Below, piece by piece: positions 37,888-45,361 of a stretch of DNA of 64,000 nucleotides. The first letter of the stretch is position 1, and each line of letters begins with the position of its first letter. The DNA lies in NCBI RefSeq assembly GCF_009371985.2, contig NZ_VIKU02000002.1, forward strand, positions 186,001-250,000. The letters run 5' to 3'. The notes below the pieces were generated by a model that saw only the letters and a program-made list of their open reading frames with translations, was not told the origin of the DNA and did no database searches. Origin of the DNA: Pelagihabitans pacificus (GTDB taxonomy: Bacteria; Bacteroidota; Bacteroidia; Flavobacteriales; Flavobacteriaceae). A program made the translations under genes and the position numbers.

Positions 37888-38194
37888 TTTTATACTATTT
37901 CCTTATTCAATGCAATATCAACAAGGGATAAAAGTAAAAATTAAATCCCACGGATTTGGCGGAATGTTATTAAAAGTTATCCAATGGAACCATCCATACC
38001 CTTATAATGGGAATTTCATTTTTTAATAGGGTAAAAAATGATAAATCCATAATGGAAAGAATGGGGAAAATTTCATTGACTAGTCTACAAAAGAATGAAT
38101 TGACCTTAAAACAACATTTGTGCCCGTGGATGGAAGTATGCTCTGGAACCTGATATTTATTGTCCGACTTCCTAAACACCCCTAGGTAGCTATG
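37888..38194. other. 307-bp gap, no gene seen
   Basis: This is AT-rich sequence between the glycosidase stop and the serB-serA start, both on the minus strand. It holds a weak TACCCT/AGGGTA inverted repeat without a T-run and a poor -7 match (TACTTTTA, 37929-37936 minus) for the fusion gene. Nothing else is supported. Confidence 0.5.
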
Positions 38195-39352
38195 TTACTC
38201 TTTTGATCGGGTCAGCTCCTTGATAACCGTAATCTCTTCCGCCGAAAAAGGAGTACCATCCTGTCTGAGGATATCATGGTGCCAAATAGCAGGCTCCTCG
38301 GTAAAGGTAGAGTCCCAACTTTTCCATGGATAAATGGTGTTGGTCTTTCCCGAAACAAAACCCCAGTTGATAGCAGCGATTTTATGGGCTTTTAAAATCG
38401 GCATCACTTTTTCAAAGGTATTACCCGTACCCCGGGCCAAGTATTCCGTGCAAAACAAAGGTCTACCATAGGTTTGCAAGGCAGCGATTTTCTTTTGCAC
38501 ATCTTCAAGACTCCCATCATAGGCATGAAAAGAAATGACATCGGAATTTTCGAGCATATAACGGTCTAAAGACGGAAGACTGTCAAGATTTCCCCAATGG
38601 TCGATATTACCGCGCCAAATACCAGTGGTCAAAGGGTGGGAGGGATTTACTTCCCTTGACCAGCGGAACACTTTACGCAACAGTGCTAGCGAATAAATGT
38701 GCTTGTCCTGCACCTCCAACTCTTTTCTGCCCGGTTGTCCCGCCACGTTATCGGGTTCGTTGTAGAGGTCCCAAACCAACACGCGTTCATCGTCGAAGAA
38801 TCTCCGAAGCACCCCTTTGATATAGCCTTCCAATTCTTTGTGCCGTGTGGTATCGCCAAGAATTTCCGCTCCCGGCGCCTGTACCCACCCTGAATTGTGT
38901 ACGTGTGGCGTAGGCTCTGATTGTTTTCCCAGTTTTGGAACGGGATGCCAAACATCGTCTAACAGTACGAACATGGTTTTGATGCCGTAACCATCGGCGA
39001 TTTCCAGATAGCGGTCCAATCGATTCAGGAAACCGACGGAATCTTGCTCCCACAACAGATTATGTAAGTACACGCGGTGCAGGTTCATTCCCAAATCCGC
39101 CGACCATTTCAATTCCCTTTCTATGGTAGCCGTGTCGAAAGTAGCCTTTTGCCAAAATTCCAGTTGATTGATCGAGGTGCTGGGGTTAAAATTAGTGCCT
39201 ACGAACCACGGCTGCCTATCGTACCACTCCCATGCCTTTTCCTTTGACCAACGCTCGGATAAGGGGCTTTGAGCCTCGGGAACGCGTTCTTTCGTTTTGG
39301 TGGAGCATGCTAGCAATACAACTCCAAAAATCACGAGTAAAGTTGCTTTCAT
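38195..39352 (-). CDS. glycoside hydrolase lipoprotein, GH5-like TIM barrel
   Basis: This 385-residue lipoprotein (lipobox Cys16 in 'VVLLACS') has a TIM-barrel glycosidase domain of clan-A type. The probable acid/base Glu199 lies in 'VWDLYNEPDN', the nucleophile Glu303 in 'PLFCTEYLARG', and 'ISFHAYDG' supplies the conserved His/Tyr. Homologues are labelled cellulase or 1,4-beta-xylanase. The actual substrate is unknown, and no other polysaccharide genes flank it. It starts three bases after the DUF3307 stop, so it is the third gene of the satD operon. Confidence 0.85.
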   Translation of the reverse strand: MKATLLVIFGVVLLACSTKTKERVPEAQSPLSERWSKEKAWEWYDRQPWFVGTNFNPSTSINQLEFWQKATFDTATIERELKWSADLGMNLHRVYLHNLLWEQDSVGFLNRLDRYLEIADGYGIKTMFVLLDDVWHPVPKLGKQSEPTPHVHNSGWVQAPGAEILGDTTRHKELEGYIKGVLRRFFDDERVLVWDLYNEPDNVAGQPGRKELEVQDKHIYSLALLRKVFRWSREVNPSHPLTTGIWRGNIDHWGNLDSLPSLDRYMLENSDVISFHAYDGSLEDVQKKIAALQTYGRPLFCTEYLARGTGNTFEKVMPILKAHKIAAINWGFVSGKTNTIYPWKSWDSTFTEEPAIWHHDILRQDGTPFSAEEITVIKELTRSKE

Positions 39353-39355
39353 AAT

Positions 39356-40054
39356 TTAGAGATATACGTAAATAAGCCCGGTGACGATGGCGATGCCGAA
39401 ACTCAAAAGGGTCCCGATAAGGATATACTCCGTTAGTTTTCTATTGTTCTTTTCCTTTAAATCATTAAAGCGGAAAACCGACTTCGCGGTAATCAATAGT
39501 CCGATGGCTTCCCACTTGCCAAGTATGATGAACAACAACACAAAAAGCCGTTCGATGATACCGATATACTTTCCGGCATTCGGTAGCGATTCATGGTCTA
39601 GTTCAATTTGGTCGGACATCCTTTCAAGTAGCTTCCCCATGATGATCGCGGCGGGAAAGCTTACAAAAACCACACCGGCGACCAATGGCCAGGCGATACG
39701 TTCCGATAGCGATAGGGTGTGCTCCCAAAGGTCACCGTAATAGGCACATGCATACAGTACAAGTACGTGCAACAATTGGTCGATAAAAAAAGGAATGTTT
39801 TTATAGCTGAAATACTTGGTGGTATAAAGCTTGGCCAAGTCGATTATATAGTGGGAAGTAATGATAATCAAAGCTATGGGCCAATAGGACAGGTCCCACA
39901 ACAATACCATGGTCACGACTAAGTGAAGTACTATGTGCAGATATAGGTACTTCGATTTGATTTTATGGGATTCCTTATGAAGTACCCAGGAATTAGGCTG
40001 AAGCACAAAATCACCGATAAGATGGGCCAAAAGCAGTTTTATAAATAAGGTCAT
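39356..40054 (-). CDS. DUF3307 multi-pass membrane protein
   Basis: This 232-residue protein has about six hydrophobic helices. The N-terminal half carries an ordered series of polar residues inside helices: His11 and Asp15 ('LLLAHLIGDFVLQP'), His40 and His44 ('LHIVLHLV'), His68 and Asp72 ('TSHYIIDLAK'), and Asp92 and His96 ('FFIDQLLH'). That spacing suggests a metal site within the membrane, as in membrane-bound hydrolases, but no activity is known for DUF3307. The ATG overlaps the satD stop (ATGA), so the two are translationally coupled. The SatD-DUF3307 pairing is one I know from several phyla. Confidence 0.82.
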   Translation of the reverse strand: MTLFIKLLLAHLIGDFVLQPNSWVLHKESHKIKSKYLYLHIVLHLVVTMVLLWDLSYWPIALIIITSHYIIDLAKLYTTKYFSYKNIPFFIDQLLHVLVLYACAYYGDLWEHTLSLSERIAWPLVAGVVFVSFPAAIIMGKLLERMSDQIELDHESLPNAGKYIGIIERLFVLLFIILGKWEAIGLLITAKSVFRFNDLKEKNNRKLTEYILIGTLLSFGIAIVTGLIYVYL

Positions 40055-40665
40055 TGTGGAACTTTTTTAAGAATTGTTCGGTAGTAGGCCAGCAGTTCGA
40101 GTACCAGATCCAAACGCGCTCGTTTTTGCCGTTGACTAACGGCAGACTGTTGAATACCTAGTTGTTTGGCTATTTCTTGTTGTGAGGCCATTGGATTTTC
40201 CAAGACCAAGGCCACGATTTCAGCAGAAACAATGCTCCAATCATCCATGAAATCAAGGGCAAGTTTTATCAAGAGGTTCAATGTATGGTCGTAAAAATCA
40301 TCCCCGGTGGCAATGGTTAAGTTTATTTTATCTTCTTTCAATGTTTCAAAAGTTCTCCCTGAACGCTGATAGGCAGGCCCGTTCGATTCGCTCACCCCCG
40401 CCCCTACAAAAGTTTCTTGACCTATTCCGATACCCATTCGTACATCGAGACCCTTGATGGTCTTTATCAAAGCCTTGATGCTAACGGCTACCTCTAAGGC
40501 TTGGGCCTTGGGCACTCTTAATTGAAATTCATCCCCACGATAGATTTCCCAATCCCTTGGGGAATCACCTAAGGTCGCGAAGTATTTTTTAAGAATTCCC
40601 AACCACTCCGAAGCAGAATAGTTTTCAGAATTGATGATATCGCCGGTTATTACTGCTACTGTCAT
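40051..40665 (-). CDS. SatD family protein: palm-like domain plus helix-turn-helix
   Basis: This is a 204-residue protein. The N-terminal part reads as a beta-alpha-beta-beta-alpha-beta unit with Asp9 in 'AVITGDIINS', the hairpin 'YRGDEFQL' (GDEF at 44-47) and 'VRMGIGIG' (75-82), closely resembling the motif order of GGDEF and nucleotide-cyclase palm domains. The C-terminal part holds a helix-turn-helix ('QQEIAKQLGIQQSAVSQRQKRA', about 162-183). SatD is named after the streptococcal sat (secretion and acid tolerance) locus; its activity is unknown. I use ATG 40665, because the open frame reaches a TTG at 40677 that lies inside the operator-like repeats. Confidence 0.82.
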   Translation of the reverse strand: MTVAVITGDIINSENYSASEWLGILKKYFATLGDSPRDWEIYRGDEFQLRVPKAQALEVAVSIKALIKTIKGLDVRMGIGIGQETFVGAGVSESNGPAYQRSGRTFETLKEDKINLTIATGDDFYDHTLNLLIKLALDFMDDWSIVSAEIVALVLENPMASQQEIAKQLGIQQSAVSQRQKRARLDLVLELLAYYRTILKKVPQ

Positions 40666-40666
40666 T

Positions 40667-40750
40667 TTATAAGCCAAAGCGCTAATATATAATATTATAA
40701 GCTAATATGCTAATATTTATGATTATAAGTTAAAAAGCTAATAAATTTCG
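40667..40750 (-). repeat. three tandem 28-bp repeats in front of satD (probable operator)
   Basis: Units 40667-40694, 40695-40722 and 40723-40750 each read TTATAAGC/T-N6-GCTAATA followed by seven variable bases. The two boxes recur at an exact 28-bp period (40667/40695/40723 and 40681/40709/40737). TTATAAGC and GCTAATAA are near inverted copies, so each unit is also a dyad. The array starts one base upstream of the satD ATG. SatD itself has a helix-turn-helix, so autoregulation is likely. Confidence 0.8.
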
Positions 40751-40751
40751 G

Positions 40752-40759
40752 AAAAGATA
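40752..40759 (-). promoter_or_regulatory. candidate -7 box for the satD operon
   Basis: TATCTTTT on the minus strand (seven of eight to TAnnTTTG) lies just upstream of the 28-bp repeats. Transcription from it would start within the array. Confidence 0.35.
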
Positions 40760-40772
40760 AACAGGCCATTGT

Positions 40773-41225
40773 TTAAAACCAACGCCTGACTTTAACACAA
40801 TACTGTACGTATTCCCTCCCGAACAGTTTGGTCAATGCCTCCTCTTCAGGTATGATCTGATATCTATTCATATACCCCACAAATCCCGCTGCAACCAAGG
40901 TATTAAATGCATTTCCCAACCAAATACCCCATGCCAACAAAACAAGTAACAAGGCCAGGTACATCGGATTTCTTGAAAATCGATAAAGACCCGTGGTAAC
41001 CAAATTGGACGCCTTGGATGGAAGCATCGGGTCGATAGTCGTCTTCGAACCGAAAAAATGGAACAGCGCACCAACACCAAAAACAACGCTTAAGACAAGC
41101 AATGCTATAATGAGATACTTTCGTCCGAAAAAATCAAAATAGCCCACCGGCAAAAACTCGGCTAGCAAGTACATTAGGACACCAAAAAAGAGGAAAACAA
41201 GTGCAGGCGGTATTTTTAGCTTCAT
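40773..41225 (-). CDS. ICMT/PEMT-type membrane methyltransferase
   Basis: This 150-residue membrane protein has four hydrophobic helices. The 'GLYRFSRNPMYLALLLVLLAW' motif and the 'EEEALTKLFGREYVQYCVKVRRWF' C-terminus are diagnostic of the isoprenylcysteine carboxyl methyltransferase / phospholipid methyltransferase superfamily. Bacterial members have varied or unknown lipid or small-molecule substrates. Its start is only 26 bases from the divergent rdgB start, so the two promoters overlap. Confidence 0.88.
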   Translation of the reverse strand: MKLKIPPALVFLFFGVLMYLLAEFLPVGYFDFFGRKYLIIALLVLSVVFGVGALFHFFGSKTTIDPMLPSKASNLVTTGLYRFSRNPMYLALLLVLLAWGIWLGNAFNTLVAAGFVGYMNRYQIIPEEEALTKLFGREYVQYCVKVRRWF

Positions 41226-41238
41226 TTTATAAAATTAG

Positions 41239-41246
41239 TATTTTTG
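41239..41246 (+). promoter_or_regulatory. -7 box of rdgB
   Basis: TATTTTTG ends five bases before the rdgB ATG at 41252, so a leaderless mRNA is expected. Confidence 0.6.
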
Positions 41247-41251
41247 GCCTT

Positions 41252-41830
41252 ATGGAACTCATTTTTGCTACCCATAACCAACATAAACTCGAAGAAGTAA
41301 AAAAACTATTTCCTTCCGATATCATCTTGAAATCGTTAAATGATATAGGCTGCGCAGAAGAAATTCCCGAAACCGGTAAGACCTTTGAGGAAAACGCACG
41401 CATCAAGGCAGATTATGTGACCAGCCATTACGCCCTGCCCTGTTTTGCGGATGACAGCGGACTCCTCGTAGATGCCCTTGACGGGGCGCCGGGAGTATAC
41501 TCTGCCCGCTATGCAGGGCCACAAAAAAACCCCGACGACAATATGAGAAAGTTATTGGAAGCCATGAACGACGCCACCGATCGCTCGGCGCGGTTCCATT
41601 CGGTTATCGCATTGAACATGAACAACGCCCATCGGGTTTTTAAGGGAACGGTGGAAGGTGACATCACTACCGAAAAAAGAGGTACGGATGGATTCGGATA
41701 TGACCCCATATTTCGACCAAAAGGCTACGAGCGCACCTTTGCCGAACTTTCAACACAAACAAAAAATAGTATTAGCCATCGTGGGAAGGCCATGAGACAA
41801 CTGATTACCTACCTAAAACAACAACTGTAA
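41252..41830 (+). CDS. rdgB: non-canonical purine NTP diphosphatase (RdgB/HAM1 family)
   Basis: This enzyme hydrolyses dITP, ITP and XTP to their monophosphates so that they are not incorporated into DNA. The 192-residue product has the canonical 'FATHNQHKLEEVKKLF', 'TFEENARIKADY', 'CFADDSGLLVDALDGAPGVYSARYAG', 'TDGFGYDPIFRPKGY' and 'SHRGKAMRQL' motifs (quoted in parts). I choose ATG 41252, because the frame upstream is not conserved and overlaps the divergent gene. The stop overlaps the next ATG (TAATG). Confidence 0.96.
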   Translation: MELIFATHNQHKLEEVKKLFPSDIILKSLNDIGCAEEIPETGKTFEENARIKADYVTSHYALPCFADDSGLLVDALDGAPGVYSARYAGPQKNPDDNMRKLLEAMNDATDRSARFHSVIALNMNNAHRVFKGTVEGDITTEKRGTDGFGYDPIFRPKGYERTFAELSTQTKNSISHRGKAMRQLITYLKQQL

Positions 41831-42474
41831 TGCTTCAAGACAAGGATAAAAATGAAATGGTCGAGGTTTCCGTTGCCTCGGAACGGGCCGAGGCCATTGG
41901 CGGCGTGTTGATAGCTATTTTTGCCGCTTTGATGGCCATTTCCCAGCTAGTAAACGGGGAATTGGAGGAAGAAATGATGATCGCCCATAATAAAGTTGTG
42001 AACTATTCGAGCTGGTACCAGTCAAAAAGTATTAAGGAAAGTCTTAAGGAAAGTGAACTCGACTACCTCCAAACTTTGATAAGTACCGATATCGTTCCCG
42101 AGGAAAAACAAGCCGAGGTGGCAAAGAAAATAGAGGCTACCAAAGAGAAAATACAAAAGTATGAGGCGGAAAAGACCGAAATATTGGTGGGGTCGGCCAA
42201 TATTTCCGAGGAACAATGGGCACAGGACTTGGATGGTGAAATGGGGCAAATTGTTGGTGTAAAGGAATGGGAACAACTTGCTGATGAATACGACAACGCC
42301 ACCAAGAAGTTCGATTTGGGATTATTATTCTTTCAAATAAGCATCGTATTGGGCGCGGTCTGCATAATCATCTATGACAATCCCTTTTTGCAGAAAACCT
42401 TCATAGTGCTAATGATCGTGTTCGGAATCATAGGGGTATCACTCTCCAGCTATGGCTACTATATCGCCCCCTAA
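41830..42474 (+). CDS. DUF4337-like membrane protein
   Basis: This is a 214-residue protein. Transmembrane helix 1 is near residues 22-42 ('AIGGVLIAIFAALMAISQLV'), followed by a long charged, probably coiled-coil extracytoplasmic region (about 45-155). Two C-terminal helices ('FFQISIVLGAVCIIIYD', 'IVLMIVFGIIGVSLSSYGYY') complete it. The layout is that of DUF4337, of unknown function. It overlaps rdgB by one base and is probably co-transcribed with it. Confidence 0.8.
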   Translation: MLQDKDKNEMVEVSVASERAEAIGGVLIAIFAALMAISQLVNGELEEEMMIAHNKVVNYSSWYQSKSIKESLKESELDYLQTLISTDIVPEEKQAEVAKKIEATKEKIQKYEAEKTEILVGSANISEEQWAQDLDGEMGQIVGVKEWEQLADEYDNATKKFDLGLLFFQISIVLGAVCIIIYDNPFLQKTFIVLMIVFGIIGVSLSSYGYYIAP

Positions 42475-42517
42475 GACCAAAAATTTATCTTTCAAACGAA
42501 ATGTAAATAATTAGCAG

Positions 42518-42525
42518 TACCTTTG
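42518..42525 (+). promoter_or_regulatory. -7 box of the DEAD-box helicase gene
   Basis: TACCTTTG matches TAnnTTTG. Initiation near 42531 gives a leader of about 105 nt, unusually long for this window. Confidence 0.6.
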
Positions 42526-42537
42526 CAGCCTAAAATT

Positions 42538-42567
42538 ATGCCGCCGGTATGGCAGGTGTTGCGCTGA
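42538..42567 (+). CDS. possible 9-residue leader peptide (MPPVWQVLR)
   Basis: An ATG about seven bases after the expected transcription start opens a nine-codon frame ending in TGA at 42565-42567. Its last codons overlap one arm of the leader hairpin (42554-42562). There is no independent proof of translation. Confidence 0.25.
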   Translation: MPPVWQVLR

Positions 42568-42621
42568 GTCCAATGGGTTATATACGATAATCGCTCTATG
42601 CAACACACCTATTAGCGATTA
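42554..42621 (+). promoter_or_regulatory. structured leader with two competing or nested stems upstream of the DEAD-box helicase
   Basis: Stem A is AGGTGTTGC (42554-42562) with GCAACACACCT (42600-42610; two-base bulge). Stem B is TAATCGCT (42588-42595) with AGCGATTA (42614-42621), a perfect 8-bp repeat. One arm of each lies inside the other's loop, so they form either a pseudoknot or alternative folds. Long folded leaders are known for cold-shock DEAD-box helicases, but no family match can be claimed. Confidence 0.5.
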
Positions 42622-42636
42622 ACGTAAAAACACATT

Positions 42637-44397
42637 ATGACAAAGTTTGAAGCATTGGGGCTTCAGCAATCCCTATTGGATGCTGTTGCCGACATGGGGT
42701 TCGAAACCCCATCCGAAGTACAGGAAAAAGCTATTCCCCTTTTATTGGAAGACGAAATCGATTTGGTAGCGCTTGCCCAAACAGGAACGGGCAAAACCGC
42801 CGCTTTCGGTTTTCCGCTTATCCAAAAAATAGATACGGCCAGTAGAACTACCCAAGGACTGATCCTTTCCCCTACAAGAGAACTCTGCTTGCAGATTACC
42901 AATGAGCTACAACTCTATGCGAAATACGAAAAGAGTGTCAACGTAGTTGCCATCTATGGGGGTGCAAGCATTACGGAACAGGCAAGGCAGATAAAAAGGG
43001 GTGCCCAAATCGTGGTCGCCACACCAGGTCGGATGAAAGATATGATTGGCCGTGGGCTGGTTGATATCTCCAAAATTGACTATTGTATTTTGGATGAGGC
43101 CGATGAGATGCTGAATATGGGCTTCTATGAGGACATAAAGGATATTCTATCGAACACCCCAAAGGAAAAATCCACTTGGCTGTTCTCGGCAACGATGCCT
43201 AAGGAGGTGTCGATAATCGCCAAGAAATTTATGCATAGCCCCCATGAAATCACAGTGGGAACCAAAAACTCAGGGGCTACTACCGTTCAGCACGAGTACT
43301 ACGTAGTCGGCGGCAGGGATCGTTACCCGGCGCTCAAAAGGCTAGCCGATGCCCATCCTGATATTTTTTCCGTAGTTTTTTGTCGAACTAAAAGGGATAC
43401 ACAGAAGGTTGCGGAAAACCTAATCGAGGATGGGTACAATGCAGGTGCCCTTCATGGCGATCTTAGCCAGAACCAGCGCGATCTTGTTATGAACGCTTTT
43501 CGCAAAAAACAGATACAAATGTTGGTCGCTACCGATGTTGCGGCACGTGGAATAGATGTCGACGATATCACCCATGTCATCAACTACCAACTTCCCGACG
43601 AGATAGAGACTTATACACACCGAAGTGGACGAACCGGAAGGGCAGGGAAATCCGGTATTTCGATGGTAATAATTACCCGTAGTGAAATGCGGAAGATACA
43701 CGCGATCGAGAAAAAAGTCAAACAGCAATTCATCGCGAAGAAAATCCCAACGGGACCCGAAATCTGCGAAATACAGTTGTACCATTTGGTCAATAAAATC
43801 AAAGACACGGAAATTAATGAAGATGTGGAAAGCTATCTACCGGCCATCAACGATGTACTACAAGGAATCGACAGGGATGAGCTCATCAAAAAAATCGTGT
43901 CGGTGGAATTTACCCGTTTTTCGAATTACTACAGCAAGGCCAAAGATCTGAATACCGATTCGAAGGATCGCAAGGGGGATCGAAGTAACCGTGATGGAAT
44001 TCCAAGCAGGGGATCTGTGCGCTATTTCATCAATGTTGGTGAGAAAGATGGATATGATTGGATGTCGTTAAAAGATTTCATCCGGGATACCGCCAGACTG
44101 GGAAGAGAAGATATCTTCAAGGTCGACGTAAAAGACAGTTTTTCGTTTTTCAATTCCGAAGTCGATGTCACCGAGCAAATATTGGGCACTTTTACTGATT
44201 TTAAGGTCGACGGTCGGTTCGTAAATGTCGAGGTTTCCAAAAGTCCGGGTGGCGGAAGACGCAGTGGGGGAAGGGACAGAGGTCGCCGAAAAGAAAAGGC
44301 AGGTTACGGGAAAAAACGTGGCGACCGACGAGGTACCCGTGGCCAGGCCACCAATTCCGGGAAACGAAGAAGTACGAGAAGAAGCGATTTTTTTTAA
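42637..44397 (+). CDS. DEAD-box ATP-dependent RNA helicase (DeaD/CsdA-like)
   Basis: This 586-residue RNA helicase has the Q-motif region ('VQEKAIPLLL'), Walker A 'AQTGTGKT' (47-54), 'PTRELCLQI', DEAD at 153-156, 'SAT' at 184-186, 'VATDVAARGIDV' and 'HRSGRTGRAG'. After the core there is a DbpA-like RNA-binding domain (about 470-545, 'YFINVGEKDGYDWMSLKDFI') and a Gly/Arg/Lys-rich tail. This layout is that of DeaD/CsdA, which acts in ribosome assembly and mRNA unwinding at low temperature. The structured leader fits cold-responsive control. Confidence 0.95.
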   Translation: MTKFEALGLQQSLLDAVADMGFETPSEVQEKAIPLLLEDEIDLVALAQTGTGKTAAFGFPLIQKIDTASRTTQGLILSPTRELCLQITNELQLYAKYEKSVNVVAIYGGASITEQARQIKRGAQIVVATPGRMKDMIGRGLVDISKIDYCILDEADEMLNMGFYEDIKDILSNTPKEKSTWLFSATMPKEVSIIAKKFMHSPHEITVGTKNSGATTVQHEYYVVGGRDRYPALKRLADAHPDIFSVVFCRTKRDTQKVAENLIEDGYNAGALHGDLSQNQRDLVMNAFRKKQIQMLVATDVAARGIDVDDITHVINYQLPDEIETYTHRSGRTGRAGKSGISMVIITRSEMRKIHAIEKKVKQQFIAKKIPTGPEICEIQLYHLVNKIKDTEINEDVESYLPAINDVLQGIDRDELIKKIVSVEFTRFSNYYSKAKDLNTDSKDRKGDRSNRDGIPSRGSVRYFINVGEKDGYDWMSLKDFIRDTARLGREDIFKVDVKDSFSFFNSEVDVTEQILGTFTDFKVDGRFVNVEVSKSPGGGRRSGGRDRGRRKEKAGYGKKRGDRRGTRGQATNSGKRRSTRRSDFF

Positions 44398-44428
44398 AAC
44401 CGTTACAATGTTAATTCTTCACTAAAAT

Positions 44429-44449
44429 ATACGCTCCGGCGTATTTTTT
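44429..44449 (+). terminator. intrinsic terminator of the DEAD-box helicase gene
   Basis: ATACGC-TCCG-GCGTAT followed by T-rich sequence, 32 bases after the stop. Confidence 0.75.
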
Positions 44450-44486
44450 GGTTTTGTTTAGTATTTTTATGGGCCATATTGTAAGA

Positions 44487-45266
44487 ATGACAAAGCACAT
44501 CAAATGGTTTCTATTTTTTCTAACCCTTACCGCGTATTGCCAAGAAGCGACCGAAAAGGTAGATACCAAGCAAATTGAGGCCCTCGTGCTCAACGCACAG
44601 ACCGATGAGCCTTTGGAAAGTGTTCACGTAATCAACCTCAATCAGGTAATCGGTACCATCACCAACGAAGACGGTAAGTTTTCTATTTCGGCAGCCGTCA
44701 ACGACACCTTGTATTTCTCCTATCTAGGATTCAAACCACAGAAAGTAAGGGTCACTAACGATATGTTCAAGTTTAAGGATACCAAGATATCCCTTACCGA
44801 GTTGGCCTATGCGCTGGAGGAAGTCATCGTTACGCCTTACCAGCTCACGGGATATTTGGAAATCGATGTAAAAAATCTACCCATGAACGATTCCTATCAA
44901 TACAGTATATCCGGACTTTCGGTAGGTTACGAGGCAGGCAATAAAAGTCCAAGTGCCGTAACCAAGGTATTAGGGGCCATTTTAAATCCTGCCGATTTGC
45001 TCCGAAACTTGTTCGGAAAACAGCCGAACCAGATGAAAAAATTACGAAAAATAAAGGAGGAGGATGAGATACGGGACCTTTTGGCTACTAAGTTCGACCG
45101 GGTTGTCCTAATGGAACTTCTTCAGATAGAAAAGGTCGATATCGAAGATATTCTCAATAACTGCAACTATTCCAAGTCGTTCATCACGACCGCCAACGAC
45201 CTTCAGATATTGGACGCCATCAGTAGTTGTTACGAAGAGTTCAAGGTACTGAACCGGGAAAAATAA
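44487..45266 (+). CDS. exported protein with carboxypeptidase-like regulatory domain
   Basis: This 259-residue product starts with a signal peptide (1-18, 'IKWFLFFLTLTAYCQ'). A beta-sandwich regulatory domain of the carboxypeptidase-D type follows (about 30-110, 'EALVLNAQTDEPLESVHVIN' and 'DTLYFSYLGFKPQKVRV'). The rest is alpha-helical without a recognisable domain. There is no TonB barrel. Similar stand-alone proteins are common in flavobacteria and their role is unknown. I start at ATG 44487 because the signal peptide begins there. Confidence 0.75.
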   Translation: MTKHIKWFLFFLTLTAYCQEATEKVDTKQIEALVLNAQTDEPLESVHVINLNQVIGTITNEDGKFSISAAVNDTLYFSYLGFKPQKVRVTNDMFKFKDTKISLTELAYALEEVIVTPYQLTGYLEIDVKNLPMNDSYQYSISGLSVGYEAGNKSPSAVTKVLGAILNPADLLRNLFGKQPNQMKKLRKIKEEDEIRDLLATKFDRVVLMELLQIEKVDIEDILNNCNYSKSFITTANDLQILDAISSCYEEFKVLNREK

Positions 45267-45361
45267 ATTTTCTATTTCCCTACGCATTTTATAGCTTTAG
45301 GCAAAATTATCGAATGTGCTCTCGGCACGTTTCCCCTTTACCAGAACAAAGCCTGTATTCC

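Noticed and set aside
40667-40750. 28-bp repeats as a short CRISPR remnant
   Set aside because: The units are directly tandem without spacers, and only two short boxes are conserved within each, which fits an operator array.
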